The notes: a model not told the origin generated them from the sequence alone. Counted from the first letter of the stretch, positions 23,787-33,432 are shown. The stretch is DNA of 64,000 nucleotides from Paenibacillus xerothermodurans (GCF_002220865.2 NZ_NHRJ02000002.1:372001-436000); one strand, 5' to 3'. Program-made: numbers and translations.

Positions 23787-26717
23787 TTAAGACAATTGCT
23801 TTTTCAAGTCGAACAAAAAATTCATCGCCATCATCGGTGTCATGTTCATTAAGTCGGCTGCTTTTAGCTGCTCCAGCAGTTTTTCGCTGCGGGAGTCTTC
23901 TTTTTTGTTCGGGCGTGCGGCAACGGGCTCCTTCTCTTGAAAAAAGCTGAGCTGGACGACGGCGTCCTCCTTCACCTGTTCCGGCGGTGGCTCAGAGGAG
24001 CGTTTGTGAAGGCCCAAACCGGTGCTCTGCTCTGCCGCCTCAGCCAGAGATTCGGCCACGCGGTCCAAGCTGTCCGGCGTGTTCGCCGACACGAGTGCGC
24101 CCGCCGGCGATGACTGCATGTTGGTGACCTCGTCCGGGTGCAATGCGGCGTGATCCGGCGCTATATCCGGCTGTGCGGACGCCGGCCGCTCCTGTCCCAG
24201 CCAATCGGCCCGAGGCAACGATGACTGCATGTTTGCACTAGTGTCCTGGTGCGATGCGGTGCGATTGGACTGAGCGTCCAATTGACCGGCGGTCGACCGC
24301 TCCTCCGCGATCCGTTCCGCGCGGGCTTCAAACGCGGTTAGCAGTTCGTACGAGCGGTCAATGATGTCCGCCGGTAACCCGGCAATTTGCGCGCAGTAGA
24401 TGCCGTAGCTCGTGCTGGCCGCCCCGGGCACCAGCTTGCGGAGAAATGTCACTTGCCGACCGCTTTCTTTTACCGCCATGCAGTAATTTCGCAGTGAACC
24501 GAGCGTCTGTTCCAAATGCGCCAATTCATGAAAATGGGTGGAAACCAATGTCTTACAGCCCACTTCGTCATGCAGATACTCGATCACCGCCTGCGCGATC
24601 GCCATACCTTCCCCGGTGGACGTACCACGGCCGAGCTCGTCGATGATGACCAGGCTTTTTGAGGTTGCCTTCTCGGTCATCACTTGAATATCCATCATTT
24701 CTACCATAAACGTACTCTGCCCGCCGATGAGATCATCGGCTGCTCCGATTCTCGTAAAAATCCGGTCAAGGATCGGCACGCACGCCTTGGCAGCGGGAAC
24801 GAAACAGCCGATTTGAGCCATCAGGCAAATAATTGCCACCTGCCTCATGTATGTACTTTTGCCAGCCATGTTGGGCCCCGTGATCAGCATCATGCTGCCG
24901 TCCTGCGGACTCAGTCTCGTCTCGTTGGCGGTAAATGCGCTGTCTGCCATCACAGCCTCGACCACAGGATGGCGGCCTTCCTCAATATGAAGCTCAAAAA
25001 AATCACCGATCTGCGGCCGGCTGTACCGGTTGGCGGCGCTGACGGACGCCAGCGACTGATACACATCCACTGACGCGATCTGCTCAGCCAGCTGCTGCAG
25101 CCGCAGAATGTGGGAGGACAGCCTGTCCCGCAGCTGGATGAACAGTTCATATTCGAGATCCACCATCTTCTCCTGAGCTTCGAGGATGAGACCCTCTTTC
25201 TCTTTCAATTCCGGCGTCACAAAACGTTCCGCATTGGCGAGCGTCTGCTTGCGCTCGTAGCGCCCTGGCTCCAGTGAGGACAGGTTCGCTTTGGTCACCT
25301 CGATGTAATAGCCGAACACCTTGTTATAGCCGATCTTCAGCGACTTCACGCCGGTACGCTCACGCTCCTGCCGCTCCAGCTCGGCGATCCACTGCTTACC
25401 GCTCGTGTCGGCCTCCCGGAGCTGATCCAGATAGGCGTGGTAGCCCGCCTTAATCATACCGCCGTCCCGCACCGAGACGGGCGGCTCGTCCACGATGGCG
25501 TCCTCGATCCACGCCATGACATCCTGGCACGCGTCCATCCGTGCCGCCAGCTGCTGCAGCGTCGTGGAGCCCGACGCCTCGCACACCTGCTTCAGCGCCG
25601 GCACCTGCTGAAGCGAGCTCTTGAGCGCGACCAGGTCACGTGCGTTGGCGCTGCCATAGGCAATTCGCGCCACCAGCCGTTCCAGGTCGTACACTTCCTT
25701 CAGCGACTGCCTCAGCTCGTCGCGGATGATGAGCTGGTGGTACAGCCTGTCCACCGCCTCCAACCGCTCTTCAATCGCCCCGGCACTCATGAGCGGCTTC
25801 TCGATCCACCGGCGCAGCAGCCTGCCGCCCATCGCGGTCACGGTTCGATCCAACAGCCACAGCAGACTCCCTTTCTTGGCGCGGTCCCTGACGGTTTCGA
25901 CCAGCTCCAAGTTGCGGCGGGTAAACGGGTCCATGATCATATATTGCTTCTGTTCATAAACGCGGACATGTGTGATATGCCCTAACGATCGCTTCTGTGT
26001 CTCGATCAGGTAGGCCATCAATTGCCGGAGGCACGCCTCGGCGCCAGCGGGCAGAGCGGCCAGTTCGTCGTCGGAGAAGTACTCGCGCAGCGTTAGCGGG
26101 GCTGTGCCGTCTTCCCCCGCCCTGGGGGTCATCACAATCGAAGCTGCCCAGCCAGAGGCATATTCACGTACCCGCTGCAGCAGCTCTGGCGCAGCCACAA
26201 GCTCCGACGGATGGTACACGTTCATCTCATCGATGACAAGTGTGAGTGTACCGTCCAGCCTGGTGACGAACAGCTCTCCCGTGGAAATATCACACGCCGC
26301 AAAGCCAAAACTGCCGTCTGTGGCTTCCACCACCGAGACAATGTAATTATTTTTTTCCCCAAGCGAGCGCTCGTCCATCACCGTTCCCGGCGTTACAATA
26401 CGGACAACCTCTCGCTTCACCACGCCTTTCGCGGCAGACGGGTCTTCCACCTGCTCGCAGATGGCAACCTTAAATCCTTTCTCTACCAGTCGGGTTATGT
26501 AATTATCCGCCGAATGATGGGGGACGCCGCACATCGGTATTCGCTCGTCCGCTCCCCCTCCCCGTCCTGTCAATGTAATTTCCAACTCTTTTGCAGCCTG
26601 TATCGCATCGTCAAAAAACAGTTCGTAAAAATCGCCCAAACGGAAAAACAAAAAAGCATCCTGTACTTCCGCCTTGATGGCAAGGTATTGCTCGATCATC
26701 GGCGTATAAGTTGCCAT
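23787..26717 (-). CDS. mutS: DNA mismatch repair protein MutS
   Basis: MutS recognises mismatches and recruits MutL. The protein is 976 residues, longer than the usual 850-880. The mismatch-wedge motif is GDFYELFFDDA near 33, Walker A ITGPNMAGKSTYMRQV near 612, Walker B VIIDELGRGTSTGEG near 690, and the dimer/HTH region ends near 800. The extra length is a Ser/Ala/Gln-rich linker (about 800-925) that contains two imperfect copies of a segment with NMQSS (DNA near 24105-24150 and 24225-24270), before a conserved beta-clamp/dimer-like C-terminus. The start at 26717 has GGAGG 12 bases away. Confidence 0.97.
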   Translation of the reverse strand: MATYTPMIEQYLAIKAEVQDAFLFFRLGDFYELFFDDAIQAAKELEITLTGRGGGADERIPMCGVPHHSADNYITRLVEKGFKVAICEQVEDPSAAKGVVKREVVRIVTPGTVMDERSLGEKNNYIVSVVEATDGSFGFAACDISTGELFVTRLDGTLTLVIDEMNVYHPSELVAAPELLQRVREYASGWAASIVMTPRAGEDGTAPLTLREYFSDDELAALPAGAEACLRQLMAYLIETQKRSLGHITHVRVYEQKQYMIMDPFTRRNLELVETVRDRAKKGSLLWLLDRTVTAMGGRLLRRWIEKPLMSAGAIEERLEAVDRLYHQLIIRDELRQSLKEVYDLERLVARIAYGSANARDLVALKSSLQQVPALKQVCEASGSTTLQQLAARMDACQDVMAWIEDAIVDEPPVSVRDGGMIKAGYHAYLDQLREADTSGKQWIAELERQERERTGVKSLKIGYNKVFGYYIEVTKANLSSLEPGRYERKQTLANAERFVTPELKEKEGLILEAQEKMVDLEYELFIQLRDRLSSHILRLQQLAEQIASVDVYQSLASVSAANRYSRPQIGDFFELHIEEGRHPVVEAVMADSAFTANETRLSPQDGSMMLITGPNMAGKSTYMRQVAIICLMAQIGCFVPAAKACVPILDRIFTRIGAADDLIGGQSTFMVEMMDIQVMTEKATSKSLVIIDELGRGTSTGEGMAIAQAVIEYLHDEVGCKTLVSTHFHELAHLEQTLGSLRNYCMAVKESGRQVTFLRKLVPGAASTSYGIYCAQIAGLPADIIDRSYELLTAFEARAERIAEERSTAGQLDAQSNRTASHQDTSANMQSSLPRADWLGQERPASAQPDIAPDHAALHPDEVTNMQSSPAGALVSANTPDSLDRVAESLAEAAEQSTGLGLHKRSSEPPPEQVKEDAVVQLSFFQEKEPVAARPNKKEDSRSEKLLEQLKAADLMNMTPMMAMNFLFDLKKQLS

Positions 26718-27106
26718 GCCTGAATCCAACCTCCAACTGCTGTGCTCTATCAATCTATTAACCATAATTAGTGCTTCCAGCTTGCATACTATGTGTAAAA
26801 CTTTGAAAACTATGTGCAATTGCCTGCAGTACCGCATGAAAAAGGTGCCTAAGCTGGCCAGAAGCAGCTGGCGGCACGGCTTTGGCGGCAAGCCAGCAAG
26901 TGGGCCTGCCGCCGCGTAATCCCAGTCTTTTCTCTCATGTTTTACCGGCTATCATGCGTGCGCTCAAGCGAGCGGCGGTCGACCGGTGACAGCATATCCG
27001 CTGTGGCCCGTCAGCCGGCTAAGCGCTGATGGCGCTGTTTTGCCTCTCTTGCCAGCCGTCTTCCTTCTACTATACTCGACAGCACCAGCCGTGTTCCTCT
27101 ATTATA
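26718..27106. other. Intergenic region upstream of mutS
   Basis: This 389-base gap has no supported gene. A minus-strand TATAAT (27101-27106) just after the amidoligase stop may be a -10, with a poor -35. GGCGGCAAGC and GCCTGCCGCC (26884-26913) form a hairpin without a T-run. AACTATGTG-like direct repeats occur near 26789-26818, close to mutS. The mutS promoter is probably here but I cannot fix it. Confidence 0.5.
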
Positions 27107-28543
27107 TCAGAAACGATTAGACGATTCTTCTTTTCTCGCAAAAGGCCCTATCGCCCACTGCTCACGTATGTCCGCCTGCTCATTCCACGCTTCCGCTCGC
27201 ATCAGCATCGTCTGCAGCGGAGCGATGTACTTCTTATAGCGATGATAATCGGAAAGCCTCAGTACATCTGACAACAGTGAAGGAACCAGCGGCCGAATGA
27301 ACGCTTTATCGCCCGAGTAATATGCTTTCTGCAGACGAATCTGGTTTAACGGCCGGGCAGACAGAAGAGAATAGTGATCAGCCACCAGCTTTGCTAGGGC
27401 CAGAACACCGTGTGCCAGCGTTGGCGATACCATCCAGCTCGGCAGGACACGGTACTCGAAGCCGCCATGCGACTGCCGCCGAAAGTCTCCGAGGAAGCCG
27501 TACTTCGGTTTCCTGAGTCCAGTGGTAGTATTCTCCAACAACACTAGTGGCAGTGCCAAATAATTGTCCAGGGCTCGCAGCAGCTCGCCGTTCAACCACA
27601 CACCGCTGAAATGAATGTGCCCGCCGAGCGGAAAACCATGCACAGGCATGCCGCCGGCCAGCCATGCGAGACCGGTATCCGGTATCGTTAAGCGAGCGAG
27701 CTTCATCGTATGCCGCAAATTGGCAACCAGTTCGCCAACCTCCCGGCTTGGCTCGGGTCTAAGCTCCACCAGCGGGTACACTTTGCGAAACCCTGGAAGC
27801 ACTATTGCATCGCAGCCGACCGGCCCGGCTCTCTCCATAAAACGCGAAGCGAAAGCTACTTTGCCCCGCTCATCCCGCAGCACAAATTCCGGGTCCGCGC
27901 CGAGCATCGCGTCTGTCTGCTTCGGCAGCGTTGCCAGCTCCTCTGCGAAGCGTCGCATCGCATCTGCAAACAGTTCCGCCAGCCGCGGCGTCAGGATCGG
28001 TACGGCTTGCAGCTCCAATACGACCAGCTCCCCTTCCGGCCGCACTCCGATGCGCACGACACCGTAATCGAGCCCGAGCGCGTAAATCGCCTTCACCGCC
28101 TCCCGCTTCGCGCGAGCCGCGTGATAGGGCGGCGTTTCCACGTTCATTTCCTCAAATTCAGTTTTTCCCTTAGGCTGGAACGGATTCAGAGCGCCGTAGA
28201 ACACGCCGGCGGCTTTCTTGAACAGCGCAAGAGCCTGCAGATGAAACACGGGGATCAAATACTCGTGAGTGAGGCGCAGCTTGTCAGGCGCCGCGCTGAA
28301 GCTGACGCCGTGCAGCCGCAGTATTCGCTTGAGCGTTCGGGGGGCCTCGGCTCTAACTATACTGTCAACAGGCTGAAGCACACGACGTCCAGGGCTATCC
28401 TTGTGGCCACTGCCCCAATGAATGCACACCACATCCTGCCCGAGTGAAGGATAGTGGTTGCCATGAGGCAAGGCCAAGCGTTCCAGCAGCAAATGCAGTG
28501 TCGGTTCGTTTGAATGAAGCAGCCATACAGCCATACGGTCCAA
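27107..28543 (-). CDS. COOH-NH2 ligase type 2 (phiEco32-type) amidoligase domain protein
   Basis: The C-terminal half of this 478-residue protein matches the glutamine synthetase-like amidoligases of the phage phiEco32 type: AMLGADPEFVLRDERGKV near 212, VELRPEPSREVGELVANLR near 258, GGHIHFSGVWLNG near 310 and FEYRVLPSWMVSP near 370. These enzymes use ATP to join a carboxyl to an amine. The N-terminal half (1-200) is less clear and may help substrate binding. It starts with TTG, with GGAGG 8 bases upstream. It lies between cotE and mutS, where Bacillus has no such gene, so a spore-coat or peptide-crosslinking role is possible but only inferred. Confidence 0.8.
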   Translation of the reverse strand: MDRMAVWLLHSNEPTLHLLLERLALPHGNHYPSLGQDVVCIHWGSGHKDSPGRRVLQPVDSIVRAEAPRTLKRILRLHGVSFSAAPDKLRLTHEYLIPVFHLQALALFKKAAGVFYGALNPFQPKGKTEFEEMNVETPPYHAARAKREAVKAIYALGLDYGVVRIGVRPEGELVVLELQAVPILTPRLAELFADAMRRFAEELATLPKQTDAMLGADPEFVLRDERGKVAFASRFMERAGPVGCDAIVLPGFRKVYPLVELRPEPSREVGELVANLRHTMKLARLTIPDTGLAWLAGGMPVHGFPLGGHIHFSGVWLNGELLRALDNYLALPLVLLENTTTGLRKPKYGFLGDFRRQSHGGFEYRVLPSWMVSPTLAHGVLALAKLVADHYSLLSARPLNQIRLQKAYYSGDKAFIRPLVPSLLSDVLRLSDYHRYKKYIAPLQTMLMRAEAWNEQADIREQWAIGPFARKEESSNRF

Positions 28544-28612
28544 ATATTACACCTCCGTTCGTTTCCGATCATTGTTTCATAGCGGCGTTATGAAAAAAAC
28601 TGCGTTATACAC

Positions 28613-28636
28613 AAAAAAGAGGGCTAACGCCCCCTG
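28613..28636 (-). terminator. Intrinsic terminator of cotE
   Basis: On the minus strand GGGGGC-GTTA-GCCCTC runs into six T, about 40 bases past the cotE stop and before the amidoligase gene. Confidence 0.72.
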
Positions 28637-28673
28637 CCGAAACGAACTTTTCGACATATACTGTAAGCAGAGA

Positions 28674-29240
28674 TCAGCTCAATTCTTCATCAAACAGATC
28701 GGTATCAAGATCCTCGTAGTCACCTTCATCCGCCTGTTCAAAGTCAACGTCCTTATCGTCGTAATGATCGCATCCGTTCGGGCATACCACAACGCATACT
28801 TTTGTTTCGGCGATCATTTCGACTTTGAATTCACGTTCCACCCGGATAATGACTGTGTTACCATTATGGGAGATGTTCGCTTCCACGCAGTTTGGCTCCT
28901 GCGTGGCGACAGCCGACACTTCAGATGTGGACGGTCTGTGCTTCTTATCCAAATAGGAAAGCTCGACCGACTCCACGTAAGATATCGTCTCTTTCGCCAC
29001 ATCGGTTTTGGTATTTTTGTCATAAGAATACCAAATATTGATGTCGTAGGTGCCAACGATCTCCACGTGATCTCCCGATTTCACCGCATCGTACTGGTTG
29101 TTGATAATCCACGCACCCAAAATACTCGTTGGAGCATGAGGCGGAGTGACCGTGTTCGTTACTTGTGAGAATTTCCGTCCTTTGCCACAGACAGCCTTCG
29201 TATAGATCTCTCTGCACTGCAAATCTTTATCTAATGACAT
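28674..29240 (-). CDS. cotE: Outer spore coat morphogenetic protein CotE
   Basis: CotE directs assembly of the outer coat onto the forespore in the mother cell. This 188-residue protein matches the family along its length: LQCREIYTKAVCGKGRKFSQ near 7-26, PTSILGAWIINNQYDAV near 42, and SGDHVEIVGTYDINIWYSYD near 61. The tail is strongly acidic (YDDKDVDFEQADEGDYEDLD). A GGAGGAGG site precedes the ATG at 29240. Downstream lie the amidoligase, mutS and mutL, echoing the Bacillus cotE-mutS-mutL order. Confidence 0.95.
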   Translation of the reverse strand: MSLDKDLQCREIYTKAVCGKGRKFSQVTNTVTPPHAPTSILGAWIINNQYDAVKSGDHVEIVGTYDINIWYSYDKNTKTDVAKETISYVESVELSYLDKKHRPSTSEVSAVATQEPNCVEANISHNGNTVIIRVEREFKVEMIAETKVCVVVCPNGCDHYDDKDVDFEQADEGDYEDLDTDLFDEELS

Positions 29241-29350
29241 CCTGTTCAACCTCCTCCATACAATCATTCATTAAAATTGTATGCAGGACATTCGTCTAGG
29301 GTGACAAATATTTTCACAGAGCAGTCATTTTGTTGGGCAGATTGATTCTC

Positions 29351-30301
29351 TCACGAATCCGTCTGCTCTTTGTCCTGTGCAGCCGCAGCCAAATAAGTTT
29401 TTAACTGTACCAACAGCTGCAGCAGCGCGGAACGCACTTCGAATTCCTCCCTAGTGGCCGGCAGTGGCATTAGCTTAAATTCCCGTTCCAATGCGTCCAA
29501 TGTTTTTGCCGCACGGCCCGTACAGTCGCCCCCCTTGACGTCCTCGCTCAACTCGTCAAACACTGCGGCCAGACGCTCACCGTGCGGTAATGTTTCATAC
29601 ACCTGCGCCACGCATTGAACCATTCTATTAATCGAATCCAGCTGTTGGCGCCGCATGTAAAAATATACCGCCCATGTCGTATCTTCGCCAAACAGTGCGT
29701 TTTCTTCGGACCGCTGGGCGCCGCGGAGTCCTCGCTGAATAATATCGCCTGCCTCAAGCAGCTCACTTCCGCTCCATATGTGTTTGGTATCTTTCAGATG
29801 CGTGGCAATTTCGCTGAAGATGGTAGAAAAGCAGCTTTCCAACCTTTCCCTCAGTTCAAGCAGATGCTTGTCCTGTCTCGGCATATAAATGATATTGATT
29901 AATGTCGCTGTGCCTAGCCCGATCACCAGCAGCGCAACCTCGTTCAGCAGGAGTTCCGCACTAAGCTGTTGCGCGGCGAACAGATGAAACATGACTACCG
30001 ATCCGGTAACGGCGCCGTCTTTCAAATCAAGCCGTGCCAACAGTGAAAATAAAAGAAGTATGTACAAGCCGGCAACCCACAAGTAAAAACCGAACCACCA
30101 GAATAAAAACGCTGCCAGGAGCAGCCCCAGCAGTGAGGCGGCAAGCCGTTGAAACGAGGTACGGAGCCCTCTTTTCTTCGTGACATCCACCCCAAGGATT
30201 GCCAAAAGACCGGTGGAGTGCGGCGAATGCAGACCGAGCGCTTGTGCCAACGAGATAGCAACAATCACGGCAGCAGCTGTTTTTATGATGCGGATTCCCA
30301 T
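29351..30301 (-). CDS. FUSC/ArAE-type aromatic acid exporter-like membrane protein (first copy)
   Basis: This 316-residue protein has the Gram-positive ArAE_1 arrangement. Several membrane helices fill the first about 145 residues (KTAAAVIVAISLAQALGLHS, LLGLLLAAFLFWWFGFYLWV and LVIGLGTATLINIIYMP are clear). A cytoplasmic helical domain (about 150-316) follows. Such proteins are annotated as aromatic acid exporters, but substrates are rarely proven. It is a single gene; a related plus-strand gene lies at 33500-34567 on the other side of an ABC importer. Confidence 0.85.
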   Translation of the reverse strand: MGIRIIKTAAAVIVAISLAQALGLHSPHSTGLLAILGVDVTKKRGLRTSFQRLAASLLGLLLAAFLFWWFGFYLWVAGLYILLLFSLLARLDLKDGAVTGSVVMFHLFAAQQLSAELLLNEVALLVIGLGTATLINIIYMPRQDKHLLELRERLESCFSTIFSEIATHLKDTKHIWSGSELLEAGDIIQRGLRGAQRSEENALFGEDTTWAVYFYMRRQQLDSINRMVQCVAQVYETLPHGERLAAVFDELSEDVKGGDCTGRAAKTLDALEREFKLMPLPATREEFEVRSALLQLLVQLKTYLAAAAQDKEQTDS

Positions 30302-30479
30302 ATTTTGTCCCTCTTCACAAGTTGTGTAATCCTATTTTAGCTGTTCGGCATTCGGCTCACAACAAAATTCGAGTTATTTTTAAGCCCCTGCGCAGGGTTA
30401 AGAGGATTGTCCTGTTTCACCTTAGAAAAAAACAAACGCAGCAAAAGCTCCAACACATTTCTAACCTTTCACTATTTGC

Positions 30480-31349
30480 TTATTTTTTGGAAATCAGTTT
30501 CCATTCAAGATACGCGACAGCCTGATACATGAACGTGGCGAATACCGCAATCAGCATCACACTGCCTATGACAAGCGTGAAATTAAAGACCTGGAAGCCG
30601 TAGATGATCAAATAGCCCAGCCCGTGCTTGGAAACCAGAAACTCCCCAACAATTACGCCTACCCAGGACAGGCCGACATTCACTTTCAGGGTGGAAACAA
30701 TGGTAGGATAGGTGGCTGGCAGGATCGCCTTTAGAAACACCTGCGCTCGGCGTCCTCCGAACAGCCTGATGACGCGCTCAAAATTCGGATCGACATGTCT
30801 GAAACTATTATACACCACTAGAATGGTAATGATCACCGTTAAGGAGAGCGTAGTGGCGATGATTGACAACAGACCCGGACCGAGGGCGACGATGAACAGA
30901 GGACCTAACGCCACTTTAGGCAGACTATTGAGAACCACGATGTAAGGGTCCAACACCTTCGACAAAAATGGAAACCACCAAATTAAAGTGGCAACAGCCG
31001 TACCGATCAGCGTGCCAAGCGCAAATCCAACTATAGTCTCCAGAAGAGTGACTTCAACGTGAATAAACAGTGAACCATCAATAATTTTGGTATAGAGCAG
31101 GTGGAACACTCTGCTTGGAAAACTGAATAACAGCGCATCAATCCACTGCAGCCGCCCCGCGACCTCCCACAGAGAGAGAAATACGACAAATATTGCGATT
31201 TGCGTCAGGCGAACTCGGAAGGTGTCCTTGCGTTCGAAGGTTAAGTAGCGCTCGTATTCCCGCCGTGCCAACAATTCAACGGCGGACCCCGCCTCCCGCT
31301 CACGGTTCTTACCGGCGTGGAAAGAAGCGGCATTGCCTTCCTTATCCAT
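30480..31349 (-). CDS. ABC transporter permease, SsuC/TauC/ThiX type
   Basis: This 289-residue inner-membrane permease has six likely helices after a 50-residue polar start and the EAA-type loop FRHVDPNFERVIRLFGGRRAQVFLKAILP. It follows the pattern of permeases for nitrate, sulfonate, taurine or thiamine precursors (for example LGYLIIYGFQVFNF near the end). Its ATG overlaps the stop of the ATPase gene by 8 bases, so the two are translationally coupled. It is the last gene of the SBP-ATPase-permease set. Confidence 0.92.
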   Translation of the reverse strand: MDKEGNAASFHAGKNREREAGSAVELLARREYERYLTFERKDTFRVRLTQIAIFVVFLSLWEVAGRLQWIDALLFSFPSRVFHLLYTKIIDGSLFIHVEVTLLETIVGFALGTLIGTAVATLIWWFPFLSKVLDPYIVVLNSLPKVALGPLFIVALGPGLLSIIATTLSLTVIITILVVYNSFRHVDPNFERVIRLFGGRRAQVFLKAILPATYPTIVSTLKVNVGLSWVGVIVGEFLVSKHGLGYLIIYGFQVFNFTLVIGSVMLIAVFATFMYQAVAYLEWKLISKK

Positions 31350-32145
31350 TAGCGGTCTCTCCTCTCACATCCATCTCATGGAAAAAGCCCCACAGCTTAT
31401 GAAACAAATCGTGAAATCCGGGCTTCTCGCGCGCTTGAAAGGGCAGTGTTTCTCGGATCGCGGCCGGCACATCCACAAAGGCCTTGATCCGCCCGGGGTT
31501 GGGCTGCAGCACTACGATACGGTCGCTCATCGCAATCGCTTCGGTGATATCGTGCGTCACTAGAATGGCTGTTTTATTGCGCATCCGCAACGTGATCGCT
31601 ACCAAATCTTCCAGCTGCAGCTTGGTCTGGTAGTCCAAAGCGGAGAACGGTTCATCCAACAGCAATATGTCCGGTTCCGTGGCAAGCGTGCGCACCAGCG
31701 CAACACGCTGGCGCATTCCGCCTGACAGTTGATGCGGATATCTATCTGCAAATTCGGATAGTCCCATGTCGTGGAGCAGCTCGAGGACTAGCTCTTTCGC
31801 GGCCGAATCGAGCTTCCCCATCAATTCAAGTCCCAGTGAGGCATTCTCATAAATAGTGCGCCAGGGGAACAAGTAGTCCTGCTGCAGCATGTAGCCTACT
31901 CTGGAAGTTGGATACTCGATAGGCTCGCCGGCCACACGGACGAGTCCGGCTGTCGGTGTCAATAGCCCGCTGATCAATGACAGCAGTGTCGTTTTACCGC
32001 ATCCGCTCGGCCCAATCAAGCTCACGAATTCACCCTGAGCCACCTGTAGACTAATCTCTTCCAGAGCGGGGAACGCACCCCGACTGTTGACATACACGTG
32101 AGAAACCCCTTCCAGTTCCACCGCTACCGCCGCGCTCGCTCGCAT
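31342..32145 (-). CDS. ABC transporter ATP-binding protein, SsuB/TauB/NrtD type
   Basis: This 267-residue nucleotide-binding subunit has Walker A GPSGCGKTTLL near 48, Q-loop MLQQDYLFPW, signature LSGGMRQRVALVR near 140, Walker B ILLLDEPFSALD near 162 and the switch histidine VTHD. The start at 32145 is chosen because AAGGAGGG lies upstream of that ATG. It powers uptake with the downstream permease and upstream substrate-binding lipoprotein. Confidence 0.94.
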   Translation of the reverse strand: MRASAAVAVELEGVSHVYVNSRGAFPALEEISLQVAQGEFVSLIGPSGCGKTTLLSLISGLLTPTAGLVRVAGEPIEYPTSRVGYMLQQDYLFPWRTIYENASLGLELMGKLDSAAKELVLELLHDMGLSEFADRYPHQLSGGMRQRVALVRTLATEPDILLLDEPFSALDYQTKLQLEDLVAITLRMRNKTAILVTHDITEAIAMSDRIVVLQPNPGRIKAFVDVPAAIRETLPFQAREKPGFHDLFHKLWGFFHEMDVRGETANG

Positions 32146-32168
32146 GGATAATTCCCTCCTTCTCACAG

Positions 32169-32201
32169 AAAAAAGACCAAACGGAAACCGACGCCGGTTC
32201 C
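32169..32201 (-). terminator. Possible attenuating hairpin between SBP and ATPase genes
   Basis: On the minus strand GGAACCGG and CGGTTTCC form a hairpin; T-rich sequence (CTTTTTT) begins about nine bases after it. It could lower expression of the ATPase and permease relative to the binding protein, or only stabilise the upstream mRNA. Confidence 0.35.
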
Positions 32202-32258
32202 CGCTCCGTATCTATGGCTAACACATTCTTCCACGTGTCATCTGCCGGCTTGCACGTT

Positions 32259-33272
32259 CTATTTCACCGATTCCTTCGCTTTTTGAGCAAATTCATTGTT
32301 CACAAGTGTCTTATAGTCGGCGCGCTGCTGCAGTTCGCCTGCCCCTTGCATGATGTCGAGCAAATTGTTCCATTCCGCCTCGTCGACGATACCGTCAGTG
32401 GCGAAAGAGCCTTGGTCTCTATAACGTTGAACGGAGCCCATAATTACTTCCTTTTTGGTGTCGGGAAAATAAGACGCAATGGAATCCGCAATCTCCTCAA
32501 TACTCGCCGTTTGCACCCAATTCTGCGCTTTCTGCAGCGCATTGGTGAATTTTTCAATCGTTACGCCGTTTTTATCGATGAAGCTTTTCTTGGCCATAAA
32601 TACTGTATAAGGAAGTTTCCCGCTTTCTACACCGAAGGAAGCGATGACGTAACCTTTGCCCTCTTGCTCGAACACAGTGGCCGTCGGCTCATATAGCTGT
32701 ACATATTCCCCTGTTCCGGACGCAAACGCGGTAGCAATGTTGGCATAGTCAATGTTTTGTATCAGGTTTAAGTCCTTGTGCGGGTCTATGCCGTTCTTTC
32801 TCAGTGCAAATTCCCCTGCCATCTGCGGCATGCCGCCTTTGCGCTGGCCGAGAAATGTGGTTCCCTTCAAACTGCTCCAGTCGAATGGGCCCTCGACCTT
32901 GTTGCGTGATACCAGAAACGTTCCGTCCGTCTGCGTCATCTGAGCAAAATTGACGACGGGATCGCCGCTGCCCTGCTGTTGTACATAAATGGACGTTTCC
33001 GAACCCACCAAAGCGATGTCGATACCACCGGATAACAACGCGGTCATTGTTTTATCGCCGCCAGGCGTTGTGGTGAGCTCCACATCGAGCCCCTGTTCCT
33101 GAAAATAGCCCTTGGTAATCGCGGCGTACTGCGGGGCATAGAATACAGATCTCGTCACTTCTCCGATTCGCACCTTCGCGGTTTCCTGCATGCTGCTCGG
33201 CGAACACGCGGGTATAATTAAACACAATATTAACAATCCCGTGACGATAACGCTCCATCTGCGTCTGAACAT
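32259..33272 (-). CDS. ABC transporter substrate-binding lipoprotein, NMT1/THI5-SsuA-like
   Basis: This 337-residue protein has a signal peptide ending LCLIIPAC (lipidated Cys near 23). It begins its mature fold with KVRIGEVTRSVFYAPQYAAI, the typical start of NMT1/THI5-like and SsuA binding proteins, followed by GGDKTMTALLSGGIDIALVG near 70. Ligands of such proteins include sulfonates and pyrimidine precursors of thiamine; the sequence alone does not decide. The ATG at 33272 fits the GGGGGA site better than a GTG two codons earlier. It is first in the SBP-ATPase-permease order. Confidence 0.92.
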   Translation of the reverse strand: MFRRRWSVIVTGLLILCLIIPACSPSSMQETAKVRIGEVTRSVFYAPQYAAITKGYFQEQGLDVELTTTPGGDKTMTALLSGGIDIALVGSETSIYVQQQGSGDPVVNFAQMTQTDGTFLVSRNKVEGPFDWSSLKGTTFLGQRKGGMPQMAGEFALRKNGIDPHKDLNLIQNIDYANIATAFASGTGEYVQLYEPTATVFEQEGKGYVIASFGVESGKLPYTVFMAKKSFIDKNGVTIEKFTNALQKAQNWVQTASIEEIADSIASYFPDTKKEVIMGSVQRYRDQGSFATDGIVDEAEWNNLLDIMQGAGELQQRADYKTLVNNEFAQKAKESVK

Positions 33273-33432
33273 GGGCACGTCCCCCGATCCATTGAGCTTG
33301 CTTTGCTGTGATAGACTATGCAGTAGCTCGAAAAAGGGTTAATGCAATAGTAAGGTGTGTGAGGCTTCACACGGGGGCATCATACTTGGCTGAGGGCCAG
33401 TCGCGGTATGCATGACCGGCGCGGCGAAAACT

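Noticed and set aside
24105-24270. A mobile or CRISPR-like repeat inside mutS
   Set aside because: There are only two imperfect in-frame copies within coding sequence, better explained as an internal linker duplication.
28572-29168. A 198-codon plus-strand frame opposite cotE
   Set aside because: cotE is recognisable on the minus strand with a strong SD; the plus frame has no family features.
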